DNA of 64,000 bases from Adiantum capillus-veneris (Eukaryota > Streptophyta > Polypodiopsida > Polypodiales > Pteridaceae): the NCBI GenBank assembly GCA_014529385.2, contig CM043954.1, positions 92,285,747-92,349,746 on the forward strand, in the 5' to 3' direction. Under the pieces are notes generated by a model. The model was not told where the DNA came from. It saw only the letters and a program-made list of their open reading frames with translations, and searched no databases. The position numbers were made by a program, and so were the translations under genes. Of this stretch, positions 11,687-22,391 are shown one piece after another (position 1 is the stretch's first letter; every line of letters begins with the position of its first letter).

Positions 11687-12893
11687 GGCTATGGAGTTTA
11701 GAGCTTCTTACCATGCTTTAGAATTGATTAGGGGCTGTCAAAAGGCTTCTTGCTTTGCCGCAAGAGAGCAGTGATGAGAGCTATGTAGAGGTATTCTCCA
11801 CGAGAGCTTCCGGAGAGTGCGTACACCGTGAAACGAGAGAGAAGATAGTAAGCAAGTAGAGAGACAATATCCTTCTTCTTCTTTTTCTTCTTCTTCTCAA
11901 GAGAAGAGCTTATGGAGATGGTGATGAAGAGCTTGCACCACTCCGTATAATAGATACGTATAGCCTTGCGGTAGTAGACGCAGCAGATGGCACTGAAAAC
12001 GGAGCACTAACTGGCAATTTATAGACAAGTGCAATAAGCTGTAGTGAGTCCCAGGATTAGCTGCAAGCTTTTGGAAAAAAAACCATTCTTTTCTAAAAAC
12101 ATGGCACAGCTTTTGGTAGTCAACTCTCCCACTTACCATCCAATTTTTACATTAAAATTGGCTAATTGACAATTTCTAGCCAACTAATTAATGGAACCTT
12201 AGCTAAACTATGCCGCACTGTAATGTCCCGGTATAATTATACTTTTTCGTATTTTCCCAACGTATTTACTGTATTGCTTTTTATAAAAATAACTCTTATA
12301 AAAATCTCGGTTTGGTCCCGCTTTGCCTCCGGGTGATCATTTTTAAATCCGACGGAGACTAAAATTGATATTTTTATGTTTAGGTCATCATAAAAAGCAC
12401 ATTTCTTTTCAAAAAGATCGAAAAACACGAAAAGCTAAAAATAGCGTAAAAAACAGAAAAAAAAAGAAAAATTTTCTAAAAGTGAACCACGGGTTTTCCT
12501 CCTCCATTGGAATAAGAAAACGAACTCGCTTTTCACTAAAAAGCACTAAAAATCATGAAAAAGTAAAAATAGTGTGAAAAGCACTCAAAAGAAAATTTTT
12601 ACAAAATTGGAACATAGCCTTCCTAGAACACGTGGATCAAGGATCTGACCTTGCTTTTTTTGTAAAAAAGCATCTAAAAGCATAAAAAGCATGGAAAAGC
12701 TAAAAATAACGGATTTTTCCAAAATTGAACCAAACGTCCATCTAACCTACTGGAACATGGAAACGACCTTGCTTTTTACTTTAGAACCTTCCAATACTGT
12801 CAATCAAGCATCTTAAGTCAAAATTTGACAAAATAAATATTGAAAGCTATTTTTCTTATTTTTAGAAGAGACCCAAAAATTGGGGATCTTACA

Positions 12894-12907
12894 TCCTCCC
12901 ACACTTG
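12894..12907 (-). other. G2 polypurine tract
   Basis: On the minus strand CAAGTGTGGGAGGA lies directly before the LTR start TGTAAG. A purine-rich run in this place primes plus-strand DNA synthesis in LTR retrotransposons. Confidence 0.75.
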
Positions 12908-12959
12908 TAAAATTTGAGGTGTTCTCACCTTGACATGAAATCTAGATAATTTAGCCTCA

Positions 12960-14075
12960 TTACATCGTCACAAGTCCATCGATAGAGGTAGATAATAGAG
13001 AATCATCAAGAATATGTTGCGGATAAGGTACATACTTCTTGAGTAAGCTAATGTAAAAAACATTATGTACCTTTATGTGTGATGGTAACAAGAGTCTGTA
13101 AGCTTGATCATTAATCCACTCTGTGATTACACAAGGTCCACAATATCTGGCACTTAGCTTCTTACACTTACCCATTGATAAAGAACTACGTTTGGGTTTT
13201 ACTCTTAGAAATACTATATCACCCTCTTCAAAAAGTCCGACAGATCGTCTTAGGTCAGCATAACTCTTCTATCTATCTTGAGAAATCTTAATATCCTGTT
13301 GTATAAAATTGGTTTGTAGCTGCATTTCATCCAATATTTCTTTGGATGCTTGAACCGTATGAGAGGGTCTATCCATTTGAGTGGAGTAAGACACTCTTGT
13401 CCATACAATGCTTGAAAAGGAGACATTCCAATTGAGCATTAGAATGAGAAATTATAGGCAAATTCAACCAAATACAAATATCTAGTCCATTTACTTTGCT
13501 CATGCATACAATAAGCTCTTAACATGTCTTCAATGATTTGATTTGTTCTTTCTGTCTGCCCATCAGTTTGAGGATGATAAGCAGTACTAAAGGCTAATTG
13601 GGTTCCTATAGCTGAGAATAAGGCTTTCCAAAAATTTGAGGTGAACTTCGCATCACGATCATAAATTATCTGTCAAGGTAAACCGTGATATATGAAACCA
13701 CCTTTCATGAAGACTTGAGCTATATCCTTAGCCGTAAATGTTGTCTTGACTGGAAATAAATGGGTCATTTTTGTAAGCATATCAACAACCACAAAAATAG
13801 ACTCATATCCCAAAGATATATAAAGTCCTGTAATAAAATTCATGGATATGCATTCCCATTTTATTTGTGAAGCATCTAGAGGTTGAAGCTTATCGGGGGG
13901 ATTTGCTAAGCTTTAATACGTTGACATGTTAAGCATCTTGTAACATAGGTTAACACATCATGCTTTAGTCTTGGCCAAAAGAAACTCTTTCTTACAGTAG
14001 AGTAAGTCTTAATGTATCCTGGATGTCCTGCTATAGGTATATCATGAGCTTCCTGTAATATTGGAAGTTATCCGC
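12960..14075 (-). pseudogene. G2 integrase, chromovirus type, decayed
   Basis: From right to left: a zinc-binding region (EAHD, GHPG, then CLTCQR, about 14060-13920), a core with DRDAKF (about 13660) and the [13 protein letters not shown] motif (about 13560) holding the catalytic Glu, then at 13175-12960 a 71-residue frame beginning MGKCKKLSARYCGP and ending after KVHNVFYISLLKKYVP. The last is the typical integrase C-terminus of chromoviruses, where a chromodomain normally follows; here it is lost or unrecognisable before the PPT. Stops and frameshifts break the core. The N-terminal end is cut at the C1 junction. Confidence 0.85.
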
Positions 14076-14106
14076 ACTTGCTAGACTTGGACTTGTAGTC
14101 AAATTT

Positions 14107-15226
14107 GTGGATGACAGATGTACAGTTCATGATCTCAATTTTGGTGATGAAATTGTTGCATCTGGCCTCTTGTGCCGTGGGCTGTATACGATCACTTTCT
14201 ATGACAAGTGTGGACAAAATTTTGCAAATGCTGTTGCAGATTCAAGGGCTATTTCAGATGCAAAACTTTGGCATGCACGTTTTGGTCATCTGAATTTTAC
14301 CAGCTTCTTTGCCACCTCTTGAAACTTTGGTTGCTTCTTTGCCACCTCTTGAAGCACCTGTCAAACATGTTTGTGAAGGATATATTTTGGGTTCTAAGTT
14401 TCCAAAGGATGGTTCAGTTCGGGCCACATGCAGGTTGCAGCTTGTGCATAGTGATGTTTATGGGCCCATGCAAACTCCATCCTTGGGCAATTACTTGTAC
14501 TTTGTGACTTTCATCGATGATTACTCCAGGCATGCATGGGTATTTCCGCTTAAAGCGAAGTCCGAAGTTTTGATGTGCTTCAAACAATTTCTGGCTATGG
14601 CTGAAAATGTCTCGAAATGTACTATGGGCACCCTCCGTTCCGATCGAGGGGGGAGTATATGTCACATGAATTTAATGCATTCCTAGCTAGTCATGGGATA
14701 AAACACCAATGTACAGTGCCTTATACACCTCAGCAAAATGGTGTTACTGAGAGGAAAAACAGGTCACTGACGAAAATGGCACCATGTATGGTCAAAAGTC
14801 AAGCTTTGCCGCATTCTTTTTGGCTTGAGGCCATCATGTGTGCCACTTATGTACTTAACAGGTGTCCTACAAAAGCTTTGCAGTCTATCACTCCATATGA
14901 AGCATGGCATGATAGAAAGCCTTCTATTGAGCACATGCGTGCTTTTGGCTGTTTGGCATATGCTTTGGTGCCACAAACAGAGCGCAAAAAATTTGGATGA
15001 TAAGGCTGTCAAATGTATTTTTGCTGGTTATAGTGCTGAAAGCAAAGGTTACAGGTTGTATCATCCGCAAACAAAGCGTATTCTCGTTTCACGGGATGTA
15101 GTGTTTGTGGAAGATTGTGTTCAACCCTTGCTGTCATGTACTAGAGACAGTAATGTAAGCTCACATGACATTTATGACACTTTGTTGCCTTTTCAGTGGT
15201 GGAAATATGAATGTAAGTTCCAATGA
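14107..15226 (+). pseudogene. C1 gag-pre-integrase and integrase, frameshifted
   Basis: Consecutive frames carry LWHARFGHLNF (gag-pre-integrase), HSDVYGPM (first Asp), FIDDYSRHAWVF, LRSDRGG (second Asp), TPQQNGVTERKNR (catalytic Glu) and FAGYSAESKGYRLYHP (C-terminal). Frame changes near 14310, 14650 and 15000 break it. A 27-bp tandem duplication at 14310-14360 (CTTCTTTGCCACCTCTTGAA twice) sits where the first frame ends. Confidence 0.85.
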
Positions 15227-15340
15227 GGAAAATGTGCATCCTATGGGGTTTCTGAAAATGTTACAGATCAGCCTATTACTGAGGCAGATGTGCATGATAT
15301 ACTTGATGAGGAAAGGGCTAAAAATGAGTAGGCTAGAGGT

Positions 15341-17020
15341 ATGCCAAAATGGTTGGTGCACACTTTGCGTGATAGTAAATTGGATGCACCTTTGTCTAGT
15401 AGTACTCGTTCAAGCTCTCGCCATGCATCTTATGCATATGATTGTTATGCTTTGGCTGTGACTAGCTTACATGATGTTGAGGAGCCTCTATCTTTTGATG
15501 AAGCACAAAATTCAGAAAATTGGATGGCTGCCATGCAATCAAAATATGATGCACTTATAGAAAATGACACATGGACTTTATGTGATTTTCCTCCTGGCAA
15601 AAAGGCCATTGGTACGAAGTGGGTTTACAAGTTGAAATGCAATCCGGATGGTGAGATCGATTGCCATAAGGCTCGACTTGTAGCAAAGGGTTATGCACAA
15701 CAAAAAGACATAGATTATGAAGAGACTTTTGCTCCCACTTGTCGTATGACTACTGTGTGTTTTCTATGTGCATTGGCAGCTCATTTTGGTTGGGATGTAC
15801 ATCAATCAGACATTGTTACTGCTTTCTTGAATGGTGACATATTTGAGGAAGTTTATTTAACGCAGCCTCGCGGTTTTGTCATAAAAGGACAAGAGGACAA
15901 CGTGTGCAGATGTAAGAAGGCTTTGTATGGTTTGAAGCAATCTCCTTGTGCTTGGTATGAGAAAGCTGACACTCATTTGGTCAAACAAGGCTTTCGTAAT
16001 AGTCCAACAGAAAGGACATTGTATGTAAAGCGTGAGGGTGATGTACTTCTCATTGTGGTTCTTTATGTCGATGATTTGCTGATCACTGGACCAAATGAGA
16101 GACATATTTTTGAATTTAAGGCTGATTTGGATGCTACTTTCAAGATGAAAGATTTGGGGCTGTTGCATCATTACTTGGGTATACAGTTTAAGCAGTGTAA
16201 TGGTGGTATTGCCTTGTGTCAGAAAAGTTACATAGAGACATTGCTATGTAAGTTTGAACTCGAGGATTGCAAACCTATTCCCACTCCCATGGAAACAGGT
16301 TTGAAGTTGAGTCTACATGATGTTGGCGATCCTGTTGATGTCACTCTTTACCAAACTACTGTTGGCTGCCTCATTTATGTATGCAACACGAGGCCAGATA
16401 TTCAATTTGTAGTCTCACAGGTCTGCAGATTTATGCATAGCCCAGGGTCTAAGCATTGGCAAGCTGTCAAGAGGATTTTCCACTACCTTAGTGGCACTTT
16501 ACATCTTGGCTTGTTTTATCCCAAGGGGGGATCATTGCCACAAGACTTACATGCTTTTTCGGACTCAGATTGGGCTGGTTGTTTTGACACGCGAGTGTGC
16601 ACAAGTGGTTTTTGTTTCATGCTTGGCATTTCATGTATATCATGGTTGAGCAAGAAGCAAACTACTATGGACACTTCGAGTTGTGAGGCTGAGTACAGGG
16701 AAGTTTTCACAGCTACGGTTGAGTGTGTATGGCTCAGATGCCTTATGGCTGATTTGGGTGTTGGATAGGACATTGCCAACACTATCTACACTGACAGTCA
16801 GAGCGCATTGGCAGTTGCGAGGAACCCAATTTTTCATGCTCGCACAAAGCACATTGAGGTGCATTACCACTATGTTAGGGAGAGGCTCTCAACAGGAGAG
16901 ATCAGCTTGGCCTATGTGCCAACACAGGACAACCTTGCATATCTTTTCACAAAGGCATTGTCTCGTGAGAAGCTTGAAGCTTTCCGCAAAGCTTTGGGCT
17001 TACTCCCCTTTGTGGACTAA
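15341..17020 (+). pseudogene. C1 reverse transcriptase and RNase H, nearly intact
   Basis: A 475-residue frame (15341-16768) with KWVYKLK, KARLVAKGYAQ, QSDIVTAFLNGD, LYGLKQSPCAWY, the catalytic YVDD at 16064-16075 and RNase H motif SDSDWAG. A stop at 16766-16768 is followed by an open frame at 16808-17020 with the RNase H end (ARTKHIEVHYH, LAYLFTKAL). Copia RT and RNase H make cDNA in the cytoplasmic particle. The break between RNase H halves and the absence of gag and protease make it defective. Confidence 0.9.
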
Positions 17021-17095
17021 TCATGTCCTTAGGGCATGGCACTTCCCTTTACTCATGTGCAAGCTCTCGTTCCCCGCATCACTCCAGGGGGGATT

Positions 17096-17322
17096 TGTTA
17101 CCATATATATGTGGTAGTGATGTGTGTGAACACACTAGGACCGCCGGGGCATTTTTTCCCTCTTTAGGAGGTTTCCCCCCCCGTACATTGTATATACGCC
17201 CATCACTCTAGGGCTATCTATCATTCCATTGAACACTAAGTAATATACTCTCTGTTGTGTGCCTTGAGCTTCCTTTGTCTTCTCCAAGCTGTGTGTGTCT
17301 CTCTGCAACCCTAATTCCAACA
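17096..17322 (+). repeat. C1 3' LTR (227 bp)
   Basis: Starts TGTTACCATA just after a G-rich polypurine run (CCAGGGGGGATT, 17084-17095) and ends CAACA, with short inverted ends TGTT/AACA. The boundary on the right is set by G2 RNase H coding sequence resuming at 17323. No second copy exists in the window. Confidence 0.75.
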
Positions 17323-17379
17323 CAATACTCTTCCTGCTTAAGGCATCGGCCACAAGATTTTCCTTCCCAGGTTCATATT
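17323..17379 (-). pseudogene. G2 RNase H C-terminal scrap
   Basis: The minus strand reads YEPGKENLVADALSRKSI, the conserved end of gypsy RNase H. The preceding residues continue at 43503 on the far side of T, and the following ones were replaced by C1. This fragment anchors both insertions in the same gene. Confidence 0.9.
17375..17379. repeat. TSD of T, left copy (ATATT)
   Basis: Identical to 43503-43507 just outside the right LTR of T. The perfect 5-bp duplication shows that the 26-kb span arrived as one insertion. Confidence 0.95.
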
Positions 17380-18305
17380 TGTTAGCAGCAGCTGGACACA
17401 CCCAACGAAAAATGACTGCTCGACGGAATATTATTTTTTTAATTATTCTTTAAATTGAGGAAACCCGTCATTTCACCTTGTAAATAGTGGGGCTTACAGA
17501 AGTTTCCAGATTGTATCCCATTTTTGACATTTAGATTGAGTAGATGGTTAAATTGGAACATTAGGGTTTGAGATTGTAAGGTATTTATACCACTTTTGAC
17601 CTTAATGAAAATACCTTTGTCATTTTTAAAAAGTTATGTCTGTGAGTGAGCGTATTGTGTACGAAAGAGAGTGAGAGTTTCATCTTGATGCTACGCACAC
17701 ACCGGTGGTCGGAATCGAGTGCAAAGAAGTGCAGCGTGTTGCCCCTGACGAGAGCTACGCGCCAATACCTACATTGCGGGTGTACGGTCTGGTTTTGCGA
17801 ACTCAACCCACGAGCTACATCTGGTGATTCGGTGAGCATACGTTATCCGTTTTTGCATTTCAGCATATCCACGCGTTCGCATCAAGTAGAGCTACACATT
17901 AGGCACTTTAGTTTTTGGAGTCGACGACCTGTAAATTTTGACCAGAAATCCTACGTGATTTTGCACTGGGTGTTTAGGGTTGGGATTTTGGTTCATGGAC
18001 TTTAGGGAGAGTGACCTATTGGTGTTAGTAGGGTCTCCTTCAAGTGCTGTGGCGTTTTGAGAATGTTTGATGGGTATTTAGCTCTTGGAAGCGTTGTAGG
18101 AAATCTCCTCTTAAGCACTCCGGAAGGCTGTAGCTTAGACATTGGGTAGAGACCTCAGTAGGAATTAGTCGAGAGTCAGTCGAGTGCAGGTTGACACCCT
18201 ATTCTTGCTTCTAGGCGCTTGCAGGTCGAGCTTCGTCCTTAACTGACAAATCTTGTTAGGTGAGTTCTCCCTCTGCTGACGTCCGTCACGGCATATCCGC
18301 TAACA
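17380..18305 (+). repeat. T 5' LTR (926 bp)
   Basis: TGTTAGC at the start, GCTAACA at the end, so the ends are inverted repeats of 7 bp. The partner is at 42578-43502. Differences include a 3-base gap at the start (AGCAGCAGC versus AGCACC) and many transitions. Confidence 0.95.
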
Positions 18306-18306
18306 T

Positions 18307-18323
18307 TGGCGCCGTTGACGAGG
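18307..18323 (+). other. T primer-binding site, tRNA-Asp type
   Basis: TGGCGCCGTTGACGAGG begins one base after the LTR. It differs at two positions from TGGCGCCGTTGCCGGGG, the PBS I know from Athila/Tat elements and attributed to tRNA-Asp. Confidence 0.8.
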
Positions 18324-20140
18324 ACTTAAACCCTAAGTAGGTGACCGAGACTAGTCCTTGAGAATAGGGATTCTCTGGCTTTCTAGAGTCTCGTTTTACA
18401 TTTAGATAGGATCAGAGGGTGGAGGACTCTCTAGGTCTTAGGAGGAGTATAGGGAGCGAGTGTCTGGCCTAGATCCTTCGACTTAGGTAGACTTAGGTAG
18501 ACTTAGATAGTTTGAGGTATTAGTTGAGTTGTGGTGTAGAGAGTAGGAGTTTGAGTGGTAGAAGCGGTGGAACGCTAGCTTGAGATTCTGGAGAGGCCAG
18601 GAAGCAACCAAGACACCATTATCACCATTTCATATGATGAGTAGGAGTAGGGTAAGTAGGACATCATGATTTATGATCTGGAGCACTTCATACATGTTAT
18701 ACTTGATGTTAGGATCATCACAAGGTTGTAAAAGATGCAAAAGAGTGTTTGAAAGCTAAAGTGAAGTTCAAAAGTTGCTGTGAGTGTTTCTGAGAGAGCT
18801 GCAAAGCATCAGGAGCATTTCTGTCAGAAAAAAATTACATTTTAAGCTAGGAGACATCCTACGCGTAGGATGTCTACAGGATGATCTGGTGGAAATTTTG
18901 AAATTTTGAGTTGACGAGTGCATTCAGAAGGTAGATTTTACCCTATTTTCACCTAGAAAGTGGAAGTTTGACCATATCTTGACAGGATAAGGCCAGATAG
19001 ACAAAAAATGAGAGACATCCTACCCAAATTGTGCCAAGGCATTATTTTAAGACCAAAACCATAGGATGGCTGCATGAGCATGATCTGCATGATTTATTGA
19101 GTGCCTGAGAAAGGTTTCATCTCAATTGGGTGAGAAAATTGGGTTTTAAGCAGACTTTAACATCTTTGACTGAAAAGGGCTAGGATAGCTAATATTGGGG
19201 TCTTTTGAAATCCAAACTAAAATCTAATCATAGCACTGGGTTGCTGACATGAAGGGGAAGCTGTGGCTCAAGTCTGGGGTCAAACAGGTCAAATAGACAT
19301 CCTACACGTAGGATGTGTTTTGTGTGATTTAGCACTCCAAACCTAATTTTGAGCATACAAAAGTGATCAACACCTTAAGAGGAGTCTGTGCTTTGCATTT
19401 GAAGCCATTTTGAGCAGTTAGACATTCTACGCGTAGCATGTCTAATTCATGAAATTGAAGCCAGAAACTGATTGTAGGCATAGCAGGGTGTTGTATAGCC
19501 TGGGGCAAGCCCCCTAGTCAATTTTGGTCCAAATTGGAGTTGATTTGACTCGTCAGACCAACATCAGGCTGCTAGAACAGATTTTTGATCAATTGACCAG
19601 CTTATAGGTGTCCAAATCAAAAGGTAAAAATAGATGTGGACTCAGCACATCAAGGGGAATCTATAGTGCAAAAAAATAGGCAAAATAGAGCAGGAGACAT
19701 CCTACGCGTAGGATGTCTACTTGGGCCTAGTGAAGAGAAAAGCTGACTGAGGACATAGGGTGAAGTTCCAATTGACTTAAGAGTGCCAGAACTTCTTTCA
19801 AAAGTGAGTTTGGACCTTGTTTGACCTTTTGACGAAGCAAAGATGGAATTAAGACTTTCCATGTAAATTGACCAACATCCGAGGGAAGTATAGTTCCAGA
19901 TTAGCAGACCTAATCAAGAACATCTGAAGTTTATAAAATATAGTAGTGGTTGGGGTCAAACCTCCAGTTACACCAATCACTACTAAGACCACCTCTAGCG
20001 GTTAAATGCTTTGATTCGATTGCCGAAATTAAATGCTTGTGTACAGGTATATTCAGCGAGACAAAGCAAGAAGTTGAGCGGAAATTGATCCTTTGCCAGG
20101 TGAGTGGTTTGATTTGTGTTAAGTTGCATTGCTAAGCTTG
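18324..20140 (+). other. T leader, non-coding, with candidate splice donor
   Basis: No ORF of note in 1.8 kb between the PBS and the gag ATG. It contains a triplicated ACTTAGGTAG (18479-18510), a strong donor-like GTAAGT at 18652-18657 preceded by TAGG, and a set of 24-bp palindromes (18852-19718, listed separately). Long leaders are usual in this group, but repeated palindromes are not something I know from it. Confidence 0.6.
18852..19718 (+). repeat. Palindrome block 1 in T leader
   Basis: Copies of a 24-bp palindrome made of the half AGACATCCTACG and its exact reverse complement. Perfect copies: 18852-18875 and 19695-19718. Variants: 19295-19318 (centre CACG, last half altered) and 19420-19443 (two substitutions). 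A lone half-site, AGACATCCTAC, is at 19013-19023 and is followed by CCAAATTGTG. The intervening sequence is not obviously repeated. The motif recurs in block 2 at 38013-38891. Confidence 0.95.
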
Positions 20141-20512
20141 ATGAATTTAAGATCAGGAAGACACATTCTTAGAGATCAAAAGGTGGCAGGTGATCAGGGT
20201 AGCTTAGTGTCCACCGAGGAGAGTGTAACTCAGGCAAGGCTAGATCCATTAGCACCGATCATTGAGGAGGATAGTGATACTGACACTTCATCCGATAAAT
20301 CCTTCTTCATGATGGGTAGTCAACAGCCGGGAGGTTTCTCCAATGAAGGACCAATTCCAGGAGGAAGCACCTCCCTAAATCCTTTGAACGATTCCAAGTT
20401 CACTATAATCTTCTTAGAAGGAACAAACTCTAGGGGAGCCCTAGTTTATTATGACTATCGAGGATGCAAGTGTATTTGTATTGAGAAAGGCCTGCTCAGA
20501 GACTGGAGATAA
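20141..20512 (+). pseudogene. T gag N-terminus
   Basis: The frame begins ATG at 20141 with MNLRSGRHILRDQ; an N-terminal LRSGR is common in plant gypsy gag proteins. It is acidic and Ser-rich, with GGFSNEGPIPGG. It ends at a TAA at 20510-20512, and coding-like sequence continues in other frames to 20836, so the original gag was longer and is now frameshifted. Gag forms the particle that packages element RNA. Confidence 0.6.
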
Positions 20513-20836
20513 TTCGAGTTTATGATGATGGAGATAGATTCCGAGACGAAAAGGGGAACCACTATCTGATAGTTAGTAACCCTGAGGATTACAATAGATA
20601 TGGAGATAATGTGGCAAAAGGAAAAATGGTTTCAGAAACTCAAGAACCGCCTCCAAACATTGATTGACCCGGAGCTCTTTTTATGTATGATAATAAAACA
20701 ACCAGGTTCTCAACCTATAATGAGAATGTGGGGATTTACAAGCATGAGAGCAAGGGAATAGTCTCTTACTTTCATTGCAAAGAACCCTACCCAAATGAAT
20801 TAAGCAAAGACAAGGTTCCTCTTTTATGAAATTGCT

Positions 20837-21340
20837 ATGGGGAAGGATATTGTTTTTGTTGATAGGTACGGGCGAGAATACAAATGTATTCTCCCAGAGG
20901 AGGTAGAAAAGGCAACAGTTCCAGAAGCATCAACATATGCCCCTAAAGAAGTGCCAAGGGTTTCCTACACCCCTAGAAAATCGACAAATCCCTTTTCAGA
21001 AGAGTACGACGCGACCTCATATTCTACCCGACAACAGACATTCAACTACCAAAACCAACCATCAACTCAGCCATCATTGCAGGCATGGATTCGACAGAAT
21101 GCAACATTCGAACAAGACCGAAACCGAGATGGTTATCCAGCCGCACGAGGGCTAAGGGATTTACAAGAATCACCACTCTATTCATGGTATCAAGGTGAGA
21201 GTAAGCCAAAAACTCAAGGGTCAACAAATCCTAGAAGAGAACCCATAGAACGAGTTCGAAGAGATGAACCATCTCTTGCAAAAACCGTCAGAAATTACGG
21301 CTTAGGAGCACCACTGGGAGAGGAACCCGCTTACTACTGA
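20837..21340 (+). pseudogene. T gag, central linker
   Basis: A 167-residue frame, proline- and glutamine-rich (PKEVPRVSYTPRKSTNPF), ending in TGA. There is no enzyme motif. It lies between the gag N-terminus and the capsid-like region in the same orientation and is inferred to be the disordered part of the gag precursor. Confidence 0.55.
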
Positions 21341-21379
21341 AGGCCAGAGGAGGTATATCGATTAGGACGAGGAGATCCA

Positions 21380-22147
21380 ATGATGAGATTTGTAGACCAT
21401 CGTAGAATTAGACCTACTCAAGTGCAAAAATGGATTAACAAGAAATACACAGGAATCAGAGATCCTAGGGATCATGTAGCAGCCTTTGTGCATGTAATTA
21501 GAGTCGAAGAGGTGTTAGACTTCCCTACCCAATTTGCAGGGTTTGAACTAATCCTAGAGGAGGATGTTGCTACTTGGTTTGACTCTGTGGAGAGTAGAGA
21601 CTTTGAGTCTATGGAGGAGGTGTTTGATGACTTTATTGAGGAATTCTCACAAAGGGGGATAGCTCATAATACAGTCTCACAAATCCATAAATTCAAATAG
21701 AAAGAAGGGGAATCTGTGCGAAAGGCATCCCTACGACTAAAAAGATATGTTAAGTTATTCCATGTGGAAGAACCGCCAACTCAGTCCAGACTTATGCTTA
21801 TACTTATTCAAAGACTAAGAGACGCAGATCTCCAGAAGGACTTACATATGAAGAAGAGCACGACGTTAAACGAGTTAACTAAGGAGGCTCTTTACCTTGT
21901 AGACAATTGTGCGGTCTACAAAGAGGGTGAATTCAAGGATCTCGACGATGATTCATCCTCACAACAAAGTGGAAGCAAAACCACTAAGACGGCACCGAAA
22001 GGAGAAATAGTTGTAAGCCAGGAGCAGCTTGTAGAGGAAGTGCTAAAAAAGATTAACCTGTACGCCAAACCTCAAGCTAAACATCCAAAGTGTTGTGCTA
22101 TTGAACAAAAATGGACAAACCATGGGATGGAGGAATGTTATTTATAA
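21380..22147 (+). pseudogene. T gag capsid-like domain
   Basis: Two frames, 21380-21700 and 21716-22147, separated by a TAG. They encode RDPRDHVAAFVHVIRVEEV, DVATWFDSVESRDFESMEEV, then KEGESVRKASLRLKRYVKL and MLILIQRLRDADLQKDL. This is the helical pattern of the retrotransposon gag family: DW..WF..L, F..L...F, G.S...Y..R(F/Y). It ends in AIEQKWTNHGMEECYL, a degenerate CCHC-like element. The stop between halves makes it non-functional as written. Confidence 0.8.
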
Positions 22148-22391
22148 CAAGGGATATGTGTGAGAGAGGCCTTATGCTCCCTAGGCTCAGGTAGCATCTC
22201 CTCAACTTCCGCCGATGCCTAGGTATCAAGCAGGCAACCTACCAAGACCGGTAGGACTAGTGTTGGGGCAACAACCACCCCTACCAGGATTACGACCAGT
22301 TGGCATAAGATACACACCAACAATAACCGAACCAGAAGAGAATCATGTCTAGTATCCACCGGAAGAAATCACAACGCCAGAACTATGGAGC

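Larger units (their letters stand above)
9016..12893 (-). repeat. G2 3' LTR, about 3.88 kb
   Basis: Matches 53882-57668 along its whole length with many substitutions and indels. On the minus strand it starts TGTAAGATCCCC at 12893 and ends TCTCTCA at 9016. It has no convincing ORF. It contains an AAAAAGCA-rich stretch (12240-12850), many ACCATAAACC-type words (10100-10400) and two GA microsatellites. Nearly 4 kb is far above the usual LTR size (most plant LTRs are 0.2-2 kb). Confidence 0.9.
14076..17322 (+). mobile_element. C1: 5'-truncated Ty1/copia element
   Basis: A plus-strand copia lacking the 5' LTR, gag and protease. It begins inside the gag-pre-integrase region and continues through integrase, RT and RNase H to a 227-bp 3' LTR. 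G2 lies on both sides: integrase left of 14076 and RNase H right of 17322. G2 sequence between those domains is also missing, so a deletion probably removed the copia 5' half together with adjoining G2 sequence. No TSD can be scored. Confidence 0.85.

Noticed and set aside
18852-19718. Palindrome block as a CRISPR-like array
   Set aside because: Spacing is irregular (about 125-282 bp in block 1), the repeat is a full palindrome, there are no cas genes, and it lies in a plant retrotransposon leader.
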